From Henricia sp. BOLD:AAB3569 (taxonomy: Eukaryota > Echinodermata > Asteroidea > Spinulosida > Echinasteridae): a stretch of DNA of 64,000 bases. Location: NCBI GenBank assembly GCA_037783545.1, contig JBBELK010000961.1:1-64000 (forward strand), in the 5' to 3' direction. Shown here piece after piece: positions 36,025 to 46,683 of this stretch. The notes below the pieces were generated by a model. It saw only the letters and a list, made by a program, of their open reading frames with translations. It was not told where the DNA came from and made no database searches. The first letter of the stretch is position 1. Each line of letters starts with the position of its first letter. The position numbers and the translations under genes were made by a program.

Positions 36025-39000
36025 TCAAAACTCTCCGCTTCTCGCTGCTCGGTTGAATTGGTCGCGATCGAAGCCTGTGGATTTGACCGTTTGTTCGAGA
36101 AGGGTTCCGATGCGATTTCCGGACTGTTTATAGGAATCACAATTGAAAAGGAGCTGTTTTGTATGCCTGCTGTTCGGTTGTCTGATGGTGTGGGCAACAA
36201 ATTTTTGTCTCTGCTTGTCGATAAACTCGGACAAGGGTGTCGACTTGCAGATGGCTAAGATTGAGTTGTTGGAGTGTTTGTATGCGAAGTTGGCGTCCAG
36301 CTCGTCGTACAGTTTATGGAGTTCAGACTTCAAAAGCTTTTTCCGGTCGATTTTTGAGAGTGTCGGGACGTTTTTGCGTTTGTGTCCGCCGCGCACCATT
36401 CGCCTGAGGAGGGAGGCATGCGTAGAATTCAGTTTTGTGATTTGGGCGGCGGTGAGTGTCCACGTCTGGCACGCGTAAGTCAAGCGTGCTCGAATGAATG
36501 AATTATAAAACATCATTCGGGTGCGCAAATTGATTTTGTGATTTTGGAGTAGTTGTTTGAGCGACTCGAACTTTGATTTCGTAGTTTGAACGCGCGCATC
36601 GACTTCAATATCTCCGGTAGCTGGTTGGTCAGATTGTAGCTGGCTGCCGAGGTATTTAAAAGTTTTGTTGTTTTTGATGTTGATGCCGTGGATTTGGAGG
36701 ATAGACTCTGGGTACTCGGAGAGCTCGGGGTCGAGGTGGGCGTTCAGGATGACGGTTTCCGTTTTTGGCTCGGAAATGTGAAGGTCGTAGGTGTCAAAAA
36801 TGTCCACAAGTAGGGCTATGCCGCGTTTGAGGTCCGCCTCATTTTCAAAACATAGCAAAATGTCATCCGCAAACGCGACCCATAGGAGATCTAGGGTGCC
36901 GGATGCCGGGTGTTCGCTTCGTTCCGTACGGTTCGTAGCACTGCCTGGTATTCGATACTTGAACTTAAAACCGGACAGTGCAGCGGCGGCCGCACGCTCC
37001 TCAAAAACGCGCATGACCCAATCCATAAGCAGGCAAAAATATGCCGGACTTTCTGGACCGCCTTGGCGTACGCCGGCCTGGGTCGGGAAGGTGTTGCTGG
37101 GCGGGTCAGATGAGAGGTGGGCAGCGGTGGCTGAATAAAGTGACTCGAGTACCTGCAGATGTTTTGTCGATTGATCTTGCGTCAATCGATTGCGAACTAC
37201 TTGCCATAGCCAGCGCCTATTTATGGTATCAAATGCCGCTGTAAGATCAATAAATGCGGCGTAAATTTTGCGACGCATTCGGGAACTGATGATGTGGGCA
37301 GCCTTTGCAGTCAGTATGGCGTCTTGCGTGCCACGAGCGCGTCGAAAGCCTTGCTGGGGCTCAGAAAGTTGCGCCTCGTACCAACCTGACTGGCGTGACA
37401 AAATTATGCAGACTGTAATTTTGCACAATGAGCTCGATATGGACAATCCCCGGTATTTTTTCGGATCCTTTTTTGAGCCTTTTTGTTTCCACAAACATGA
37501 CAATCGTGACACTCCCCATTTTGACGGAACGTAGGATGAAGTCCATACCGTTTCCAAGATACTCAACAGTTCGTTCAAGAATACGTCGGATTCACACGCG
37601 TGCTTCAGGAGCTCGGGGTTGAGGTCGTTTGCCGCGCGATTGTTTTTCAGGCGTTTGAGGTTGGCCTTTAGCTCGTCACGTGATGGTGGGCTGTTGTCGA
37701 TGTTGTTTTCGGCCGAGATGGTGATAAGCGATTGCATGAATTTGGGCGGGTCCGAATAGAGGGAGGGCGGGTCAGGCTTGGTGGTGTCGCACGTGAAATG
37801 CTGTTCAAAGTGTTGACGGAGTAGGGTTGGGTCGCAGCCGGAGTTGGGGATCTCTTTGAGCGTGGACTCCTGTTGTTTCGCCCGGCGGAATGCGCGTTCA
37901 ATGTTCCTGGCTTCGGCTTGCGTGTTGATGACAGCTGCTTCGGCAGCGAAATGTTGGTTTTTGAGTTTTTGGAGTGTCTTTTTTATGGTTTTTGATAATT
38001 TGGCGTAGTTTGGGTGTGACCGTCCGAGTTTATCGCGTTGTTGGAGGAGAGCAACAATTTCGGGATCATCACGCCACGGGATGCGCGTCGCCGCCTTGTC
38101 AATGGGTGGGAGGCAAGCGGTGGCCGCGTCTCGGAGTGCTCCTATGAGGTTGTCACAGCGGGCGTCAACGTCACGTGGGGGATTAGTGGCGTTGGCGTTC
38201 GTGATGGCCTCGGACACCTTCGTAGCGTACTGTGGGCAGGTACGGAGGTCTTGTACTCGCCTAGATTTGAGGGGGTCCGGTTTGGGCCATTTTATACGGT
38301 GGTGCAGGCGGTCGGACTTCCGTAATGGTTGTCTAATTGTCAAAACCAGCAAACGATGGTCAGACATGAAGTTGTAGGAGTTGCGGACCCGGCAATTGGT
38401 GCACCACGACGAGAGGAGCGAGCTAGTCAGAGCGTAGTCCAGCGTCTTCTTGTCGCGCCCGTTGTTGGAGTGCCAGGTTATGGCGTGGGTCGGTCTGCGT
38501 CGCCAGAAACTGTTCATGATGGCCAGGTTTTGGCTACGGGCCAAGTCGAGCAGTCTGTCACCATTATTGTTTGCTGTATGACCTTCTCGGAGGGTGGTGT
38601 TGCCCTTGAATCTAGTGAAAGTGCTCGCCGCTGTGGACGTTGCGTTGAAGTCTCCCAGGAGGAGGAGGTGAGACTTCTGCGGTTTGGACTTCAACATTTT
38701 ACGGAGATTGGTGTACAAGCGGTCTTTTTTGGCTTGTTCGGCTTCCTCGGTATACATGTACACACACACTACGTAGTAGCGTATGCCACGGACCAGGATG
38801 GTTGCTGCTAGCAGTCGCGGGCTGACGAAATCGATGTCTTCAACATGCGTGCTGTGGTCGGAGTGTACAAGGAGGCCGACGCCTGCGAGACTTTCGGAGT
38901 GGGGGGTTTTGGCATATCCCTTCCAATGAAATTCGAAATTGACCTTTTTGCCTATGCAATTAGTGGTTTCGACCATTTTCGAGCCCTGGCCTTTGCGCTT

Positions 39001-39165
39001 GGTCTCTTGTAATGCAATGATGGTGAGGCCGGCTCGGGCAGCTTGACGGGCACATTCTTGAAGTCGGTAGTCTTCTCGAACTGTGCTAACGTTGATAGTA
39101 CCCACCCGAACTTGTTGGAACTGTCGGAGCGGTGGAGGCCTTTTTGCCTTGTTGAGTTTTGTCAT
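36025..39165 (-). CDS. LINE endonuclease-reverse transcriptase, copy 2
   Basis: Intact 1,046 aa from the ATG at 39163-39165, with all the endonuclease and RT motifs described for copy 1. It differs from copy 1 by Q104H, N146K, I371V, N668K, N669H and G729A, plus three silent changes. None of these touches a catalytic residue: N146 lies between endonuclease motifs, N668/N669 between RT motifs A and B, and G729 between motifs B and C. Six of nine changes alter the protein, about what unconstrained drift would give. A silent T at 38023 (GGA for Gly) is private to this copy. The same in-frame GTG lies ten codons upstream. Confidence 0.93.
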   Translation of the reverse strand: MTKLNKAKRPPPLRQFQQVRVGTINVSTVREDYRLQECARQAARAGLTIIALQETKRKGQGSKMVETTNCIGKKVNFEFHWKGYAKTPHSESLAGVGLLVHSDHSTHVEDIDFVSPRLLAATILVRGIRYYVVCVYMYTEEAEQAKKDRLYTNLRKMLKSKPQKSHLLLLGDFNATSTAASTFTRFKGNTTLREGHTANNNGDRLLDLARSQNLAIMNSFWRRRPTHAITWHSNNGRDKKTLDYALTSSLLSSWCTNCRVRNSYNFMSDHRLLVLTIRQPLRKSDRLHHRIKWPKPDPLKSRRVQDLRTCPQYATKVSEAITNANATNPPRDVDARCDNLIGALRDAATACLPPIDKAATRIPWRDDPEIVALLQQRDKLGRSHPNYAKLSKTIKKTLQKLKNQHFAAEAAVINTQAEARNIERAFRRAKQQESTLKEIPNSGCDPTLLRQHFEQHFTCDTTKPDPPSLYSDPPKFMQSLITISAENNIDNSPPSRDELKANLKRLKNNRAANDLNPELLKHACESDVFLNELLSILETVWTSSYVPSKWGVSRLSCLWKQKGSKKDPKKYRGLSISSSLCKITVCIILSRQSGWYEAQLSEPQQGFRRARGTQDAILTAKAAHIISSRMRRKIYAAFIDLTAAFDTINRRWLWQVVRNRLTQDQSTKHLQVLESLYSATAAHLSSDPPSNTFPTQAGVRQGGPESPAYFCLLMDWVMRVFEERAAAAALSGFKFKYRIPGSATNRTERSEHPASGTLDLLWVAFADDILLCFENEADLKRGIALLVDIFDTYDLHISEPKTETVILNAHLDPELSEYPESILQIHGINIKNNKTFKYLGSQLQSDQPATGDIEVDARVQTTKSKFESLKQLLQNHKINLRTRMMFYNSFIRARLTYACQTWTLTAAQITKLNSTHASLLRRMVRGGHKRKNVPTLSKIDRKKLLKSELHKLYDELDANFAYKHSNNSILAICKSTPLSEFIDKQRQKFVAHTIRQPNSRHTKQLLFNCDSYKQSGNRIGTLLEQTVKSTGFDRDQFNRAARSGEF

Positions 39166-39275
39166 GCTGCGGGTATAATTGTACAGTTTGTGCACCTATT
39201 GACAGTCTTTAAACAGTTTTGAAGAGTTTTGATTAATCTCTGCAGTTTTTACCTGGTTGTTGCATAATTCCAGAA

Positions 39276-39429
39276 CAACGTATACGTGTTAGCTTGAGCT
39301 TTCTAGGGGGCGGGTGTCGGCTAAGTATTGCTCAAGAACCCTATAGAGGGCGCCGTCCAGACCGATTGTGATGACTTGCTTGGGGTTGGTTGGTCTCGTA
39401 GCAAGTCCTTGTATACGTTGATGCCCCCC
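39276..39429 (-). ncRNA. candidate HDV-like ribozyme at the 5' end of LINE copy 2
   Basis: Identical to the candidate in copy 1: P1 5' strand at 39423-39429, P2 strands at 39411-39420 and 39276-39285, P4 strands at 39330-39336 and 39293-39299, and the CUAA joiner between P4 and P2. The same doubts apply. Confidence 0.45.
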
Positions 39430-39430
39430 A

Positions 39431-39512
39431 ACACCATCGCGGCACAGGGTGTCCCAACAGCCACGGTTAGGGGAATAACCACGTAGCCGAGCTCCGTTTT
39501 CCCTAAACTCTG
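39431..39512 (-). repeat. 82-bp inverted satellite fragment at the LINE 5' junction, copy 2
   Basis: Same fragment, end points and extra base (39430) as in copy 1. A shared chimeric junction of this kind is strong evidence that copies 1 and 2 descend from one insertion. Confidence 0.9.
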
Positions 39513-42500
39513 ATTGTGACGGGAATTTGGTCAAAGTGTGTCCCAAATGCCGGCAAATTTGGAAATCAAGGAATTTTCCAACCAACTTCAAATTTTGCAT
39601 GCTCCAAACTGTATATATTCCGCACTTGTCATGCAAAATTGACAGATTTTCGCTGGGAAATGACGGAGAAATTTCAGAGTTTAGGGAAAACGGAGCTCGG
39701 CTACGTGGTTATTCCCCTAACCGTGGCTGTTGGGACACCCTGCGCCGCGCTGGTGTACATTTGTACGGCCGTTGACTCACCCCAGATTGTGACGGGAATT
39801 AGGTCAAAGTGTGTCCCAAATGCCGGCAAATTTGGAAATCAAGGAATTTTCCAACCAACTTCAAATTTTGCATGCTCCAAACTGTATATATTCCGCACTT
39901 GTCATGCAAAATTGACAGATTTTCGCTGGGAAATGACGGAGAAATTTCAGAGTTTAGGGAAAACGGAGCTCGGCTACGTGGTTATTCCCCTAACCGTGGC
40001 TGTTGGGACACCCTGTGCCGCGATGGTGTACATTTGTACGGCCGTTGACTCACCCCAGATTGTGACGGGAATTAGGTCAAAGTGTGTCCCAAATGCCGGC
40101 AAATTTGGAAATCAAGGAATTTTCCAACCAACTTCAAATTTTGCATGCTCCAAACTGTATATATTCCGCACTTGTCATGCAAAATTGACAGATTTTCGCT
40201 GGGAAGTGACGGAGAAATTTCAGAGTTTAGGGAAAACGGAGCTCGGCTACGTGGTTATTCCCCTAACCGTGGCTGTTGGGACACCCTGCGCCGCGCTGGT
40301 GTACATTTGTACGGCTGTTGACTCACCCCAGATTGTGACGGGAATTAGGTCAAAGTGTGTCCCAAATGCCGGCAAATTTGGAAATCAAGGAATTTTCCAA
40401 CCAACTTCAAATTTTGCATGCTCCAAACTGTATATATTCCGCACTTGTCATGCAAAATTGACAGATTTTCGCTGGGAAATGACGGAGAAATTTCAGAGTT
40501 TAGGGAAAACGGAGCTCGGCTACGTGGTTATTCCCCTAACCGTGGCTGTTGGTACACCCTGCGCCGCGCTGGTGAACATTTGTACGGCCGTTGACTCGCC
40601 CCAGATTGTGACGGGAATTAGGTCAAAGTGTGTCCCAAATGCCGGCAAATTTGGAAATCAAGGAATTTTCCAACCAACTTCAAATTTTGCATGCTCCAAA
40701 CTGTATATATTCCGCACTTGTCATGCAAAATTGACAGATTTTCGCTGGGAAATGACGGAGAAATTTCAGAGTTTAGGGAAAACGGAGCTCGGCTACGTGG
40801 TTATTCCCCTAACCGTGGCTGTTGGGACACCCTGCGCCGCGCTGGTGTACATTTGTACGGCTGTTGACTCACCCCAGATTGTGACGGGAATTAGGTCAAA
40901 GTGTGTCCCAAATGCCGGCAAATTTGGAAATCAAGGAATTTTCCAACCAACTTCAAATTTTGCATGCTCCAAACTGTATATATTCCGCACTTGTCATGCA
41001 AAATTGACAGATTTTCGCTGGGAAATGACGGAGAAATTTCAGAGTTTAGGGAAAACGGAGCTCGGCTACGTGGTTATTCCCCTAACCGTGGCTGTTGGTA
41101 CACCCTGCGCCGCGCTGGTGTACATTTGTACGGCCGTTGACTCGCCCCAGATTGTGACGGGAATTAGGTCAAAGTGTGTCCCAAATGCCGGCAAATTTGG
41201 AAATCAAGGAATTTTCCAACCAACTTCAAATTTTGCATGCTCCAAACTGTATATATTCCGCACTTGTCATGCAAAATTGACAGATTTTCGCTGGGAAGTG
41301 ACGGAGAAATTTCAGAGTTTAGGGACAACGGAGCTCGGCTACGTGGTTATTCCCCTAACCGTGGCTGTTGGGACACCCTGCGCCGCGCTGGTGTACATTT
41401 GTACGGCTGTTGACTCACCCCAGATTGTGACGGGAATTAGGTCAAAGTGTGTCCCAAATGCCGGCAAATTTGGAAATCAAGGAATTTTCCAACCAACTTC
41501 AAATTTTGCATGCTCCAAACTGTATATATTCCGCACTTGTCATGCAAAATTGACAGATTTTCGCTGGGAAATGACGGAGAAATTTCAGAGTTTAGGGAAA
41601 ACGGAGCTCGGCTACGTGGTTATTCCCCTAACCGTGGCTGTTGGTACACCCTGCGCCGCGCTGGTGTACATTTGTACGGCCGTTGACTCGCCCCAGATTG
41701 TGACGGGAATTAGGTCAAAGTGTGTCCCAAATGCCGGCAAATTTGGAAATCAAGGAATTTTCCAACCAACTTCAAATTTTGCATGCTCCAAACTGTATAT
41801 ATTCCGCACTTGTCATGCAAAATTGACAGATTTTCGCTGGGAAATGACGGAGAAATTTCAGAGTTTAGGGGAAACGGAGCTCGGCTACGTGGTTATTCCC
41901 CTAACCGTGGCTGTTGGGACACCCTGTGCCGCGATGGTGTACATTTGTACGGCCGTTGACTCACCCCAGATTGTGACGGGAATTAGGTCAAAGTGTATCC
42001 CAAATGCCGGCAAATTTGGAAATCAAGGAATTTTCCAACCAACTTCAAATTTTGCATGCTCCAAACTGTATATATTCCGCACTTGTCATGCAAAATTGAC
42101 AGATTTTCGCTGGGAAGTGACGGAGAAATTTCAGAGTTTAGGGAAAACGGAGCTCGGCTACGTGGTTATTCCCCTAACCGTGGCTGTTGGGACACCCTGC
42201 GCCGCGCTGGTGTACATTTGTACGGCCGTTGACTCACCCCAGATTGTGACGGGAATTAGGTCAAAGTGTGTCCCAAATGCCGGCAAATTTGGAAATCAAG
42301 GAATTTTCCAACCAACTTCAAATTTTGCATGCTCCAAACTGTATATATTCCGCCCTTGTCATGCAAAATTGACAGATTTTCGCTGGGAAATGACGGAGAA
42401 ATTTCAGAGTTTAGGGAAAACGGAGCTCGGCTACGTGGTTATTCCCCTAACCGTGGCTGTTGGGACACCCTGTGCCGCGATGGTGTACATTTGTACGGCC

Positions 42501-45500
42501 GTTGACTCACCCCAGATTGTGACGGGAATTAGGTCAAAGTGTATCCCAAATGCCGGCAAATTTGGAAATCAAGGAATTTTCCAACCAACTTCAAATTTTG
42601 CATGCTCCAAACTGTATATATTCCGCACTTGTCATGCAAAATTGACAGATTTTCGCTGGGAAGTGACGGAGAAATTTCAGAGTTTAGGGAAAACGGAGCT
42701 CGGCTACGTGGTTATTCCCCTAACCGTGGCTGTTGGGACACCCTGCGCCGCGCTGGTGTACATTTGTACGGCCGTTTACTCACCCCAGATTGTGACGGGA
42801 ATTAGGTCAAAGTGTGTCCCAAATGCCGGCAAATTTGGAAATCAAGGAATTTTCCAACCAACTTCAAATTGTGCATGCTCCAAACTGTATATATTCCGCA
42901 CTTGTCATGCAAAATTGACAGATTTTCGCTGGGAAATGACTGAGAAATTTCAGAGTTTAGGGAAAACGGAGCTCGGCTACGTGGTTAATCCCCTAACCGT
43001 GGCTGTTGGGACACCCTGCGCCGCGCTGGTGTACATTTGTACGGCCGTTGACTCACCCCAGATTGTGACGGGAATTAGGTCAAAGTGTATCCCAAATGCC
43101 GGCAAATTTGGAAATCAAGGAATTTTCCAACCAACTTCAAATTTTGCATGCTCCAAACTGTATATATTCCGCACTTGTCATGCAAAATTGACAGATTTTC
43201 GCTGGGAAGTGACGGAGAAATTTCAGAGTTTAGGGAAAACGGAGCTCGGCTACGTGGTTATTCCCCTAACCGTGGCTGTTGGGACACCCTGCGCCGCGCT
43301 GGTGTACATTTGTACGGCCGTTGACTCGCCCCAGATTGTGACGGGAATTAGGTCAAAGTGTGTCCCAAATGCCGGCAAATTTGGAAATCAAGGAATTTTC
43401 CAACCAACTTCAAATTTTGCATGCTCCAAACTGTATATATTCCGCACTTGTCATGCAAAATTGACAGATTTTCGCTGGGAAATGACGGATAAATGTTAGA
43501 GTTTAGGGAAAACGGAGCTCGGCTGCGTGGTTATTCTCCTAACCGTGGCTGTTGGGACACCCTGCGCCGCGCTGGTGTACATTTGTACGGCCGTTGACTC
43601 ACCCCAGATTGTGACGGGAATAAGGTCAAAGTGTGTCCCAAATGCCGGAAAATTTGGAAATCAAGGAATTTTCCAACCAACTTCAAATTTTGCATGCTCC
43701 AAACTGTATATATTCCGCACTTGTCATGCAAAATTGACAGATTTTCGCTGGGAAATGACGGAGAAATTTCAGAGTTTAGGGAAAACGGAGCTTGGCTATG
43801 TGGTTATTCCCCTAACCGTGGCTGTTGGGACACCCTGCGCTGCGCTGGTGTACATTTGTACGGCAGTTGACTCACCCCAGATTGTGACGGGAATTTGGTC
43901 AAAGTGTGTCCCAAATGCCGGCAAATTTGGAAATCAAGGAATTTTCCAACCAACTTCAAATTTTGCATGCTCCAAACTGTATATATTCCGCACTTGTCAT
44001 GCAAAATTGACAGATTTTCGCTGGGAAATGACGGAGAAATTTCAGAGTTTAGGGAAAACGGAGCTCGGCTACGTGGTTATTCCCCTAACCGTGGCTGTTG
44101 GGACACCCTGCGCCGCGCTGGTGTACATTTGTACGGCCGTTGACTCACCCCAGATTGTGACGGGAATTAGGTCAAAGTGTGTCCCAAATGCCGGCAAATT
44201 TGGAAATCAAGGAATTTTCCAACCAACTTCAAATTTTGCATGCTCCAAACTGTATATATTCCGCACTTGTCATGCAAAATTGACAGATTTTCGCTGGGAA
44301 ATGACGGAGAAATTTCAGAGTTTAGGGAAAACGGAGCTCGGCTACGTGGTTATTCCCCTAACCGTGGCTGTTGGGACACCCTGTGCCGCGATGGTGTACA
44401 TTTGTACGGCCGTTGACTCACCCCAGATTGTGACGGGAATTAGGTCAAAGTGTGTCCCAAATGCCGGCAAATTTGGAAATCAAGGAATTTTCCAACCAAC
44501 TTCAAATTTTGCATGCTCCAAACTGTATATATTCCGCACTTGTCATGCAAAATTGACAGATTTTCGCTGGGAAGTGACGGAGAAATTTCAGAGTTTAGGG
44601 AAAACGGAGCTCGGCTACGTGGTTATTCCCCTAACCGTGGCTGTTGGGACACCCTGCGCCGCGCTGGTGTACATGTGTACGGCCGTTGACTCACCCCAGA
44701 TTGTGACGGGAATTAGGTCAAAGTGTGTCCCAAATGCCGGCAAATTTGGAAATCAAGGAATTTTCCAACCAACTTCAAATTTTGCATGCTCCAAACTGTA
44801 TATATTCCGCACTTGTCATGCAAAATTGACAGATTTTCGCTGGGAAATGACGGAGAAATTTCAGAGTTTAGGGAAAACGGAGCTCGGCTACGTGGTTATT
44901 CCCCTAACCGTGTCTGTTGGTACACCCTGCGCCGCGCTGGTGTACATTTGTACGGCCGTTGACTCGCCCCAGATTGTGACGGGAATTAGGTCAAAGTGTG
45001 TCCCAAATGCCGGCAAATTTGGAAATCAAGGAATTTTCCAACCAACTTCAAATTTTGCATGCTCCAAACTGTATATATTCCGCACTTGTCATGCAAAATT
45101 GACAGATTTTCGCTGGGAAATGACGGAGAAATTTCAGAGTTTAGGGAAAACGGAGCTCGGCTACGTGGTTATTCCCCTAACCGTGACTGTTGGGACGCCC
45201 TGCGCCGCGCTGGTGTACATTTGTACGGCCGTTGACTCACCCCAGATTGTGACGGGAATTAGGTCAAAGTGTGTCCCAAATGCCGGCAAATTTGGAAATC
45301 AAGGAATTTTCCAACCAACTTCAAATTTTGCATGCTCCAAACTGTATATATTCCGCACTTGTCATGCAAAATTGACAGATTTTCGCTGGGAAATGACGGA
45401 GAAATTTCAGAGTTTAGGGAAAACGGAGCTCGGCAACGTGGTTATTCCCCTAACCGTGACTGTTGGGACGCCCTGCGCCGCGCTGGTGTACATTTGTACG

Positions 45501-46604
45501 GCCGTTGACTCACCCCAGATTGTGACGGGAATTAGGTCAAAGTGTGTCCCAAATGCCGGCAAATTTGGAAATCAAGGAATTTTCCAACCAACTTCAAATT
45601 GTGCATGCTCCAAACTGTATATATCCCGCACTTGTCATGCAAAATTGACAAATTTTCGCTGGGAAATGACGGAGAAATTTAAGAGTTTAGGGAAAACGGA
45701 GCTCGGCTACGTGGTTATTCCCCTAACCGTGGCTGTTGGGACACCCTGCGCCGCGCTGGTGTACATTTGTACGGCCGTTGACTCACCCCAGATTGTGACG
45801 GGAATTAGGTCAAAGTGTGTCCCAAATGCCGGCAAATTTGGAAATCAAGGAATTTTCCAACCAACTTCAAATTTTGCATGCTCCAAACTGTATATATTCC
45901 GCACTTGTCATGCAAAATTGACAGATTTTCGCTGGGAAATGACGGAGAAATTTCAGAGTTTAGGGAAAACGGAGCTCGGCTACGTGGTTATTCCCCTAAC
46001 CGTGGCTGTTGGGACACCCTGCGCCGCGCTGGTGTACATTTATACGGCCGTTGACTCACCCCAGATTGTGACGGGAATTAGGTCAGAGTGTGTCCCAAAT
46101 GCCGGCAAATTTGGAAATCAAGGAATTTTCCAACCAACTTCAAATTTTGCATGCTCCAAACTGTATATATTCCGCACTTGTCATGCAAAATTGACAGATT
46201 TTCGCTGGGAAATGACGGAGAAATTTCAGAGTTTAGGGAAAACGGAGCTCGGCTACGTGGTTATTCCCCTAACCGTGGCTGTTGGTACACCCTGCGCCGC
46301 GCTGGTGTACATTTGTACGGCCGTTGACTCGCCCCAGATTGTGACGGGAATTAGGTCAAAGTGTGTCCCAAATGCCGGCAAATTTGGAAATCAAGGAATT
46401 TTCCAACCAACTTCAAATTTTGCATGCTCCAAACTGTATATATTGCGCACTTGTCATGCAAAATTGACAGATTTTCGCTGGGAAATGACGGAGAAATTTC
46501 AGAGTTTAGGGAAAACGGAGCTTGGCTATGTGGTTATTCCCCTAACCGTGGCTGTTGGGACACCCTGCGCTGCGCTGGTGTACATTTGTACGGCAGTTGA
46601 CTCA
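39513..46604 (+). repeat. 273-bp satellite array between LINE copies 2 and 3 (26 monomers)
   Basis: Perfectly phased and free of indels. Adding back the 5 bp lost at insertion gives exactly 26 x 273. It matches 28581-35945 monomer for monomer except for one missing TTCCGCCCTTG monomer and scattered single bases. The open frame runs 39516-43499 and 43527-46652, interrupted at the same GATAAATGTTAG variant as in the first block. Confidence 0.95.
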
Positions 46605-46617
46605 ATCAATCAATCAA
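46602..46617 (-). repeat. LINE 3' tail, four TCAA units, copy 3
   Basis: Same four units joined to TGACTCA as in copies 1 and 2. Confidence 0.85.
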
Positions 46618-46655
46618 GTTGTCTGCCTCGCAAATGCCGTTGCACTGCTTAGAGG

Positions 46656-46677
46656 GGGAGTTTGCTTACGAACTCCC
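46656..46677 (-). other. 3' UTR stem-loop of LINE copy 3
   Basis: Same stem and loop as in copies 1 and 2, unchanged. Confidence 0.6.
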
Positions 46678-46683
46678 TAATCA

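Larger units (their letters stand above)
35946..39430 (-). mobile_element. RTE-like non-LTR retrotransposon, copy 2
   Basis: Same length and junctions as copy 1, displaced by 10,932 bp, including the 82-bp inverted fragment. It was therefore copied by DNA duplication, not by a new retrotransposition. Its left flank differs from that of copy 1 beyond about 225 bp: it has the GCCGGCAAATTTGG type rather than GCCGGAAAATTTGG. This marks it as the recombinant copy. By eye I count nine substitutions from copy 1 in the ORF. Confidence 0.92.
35946..46604. repeat. macro-repeat unit 2: LINE insertion plus 26 satellite monomers (10,659 bp)
   Basis: Same order of variants as unit 1 but exactly 273 bp shorter. 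The missing monomer is the TTCCGCCCTTG one at about 32153-32425 of unit 1: after the GTTAATCCCC monomer, unit 2 goes straight to the GTATCCCAAATG monomer. Other differences are single bases, for example T at 29564 of unit 1 against G in unit 2, and G at 46445 of unit 2 against C in unit 1. Confidence 0.9.
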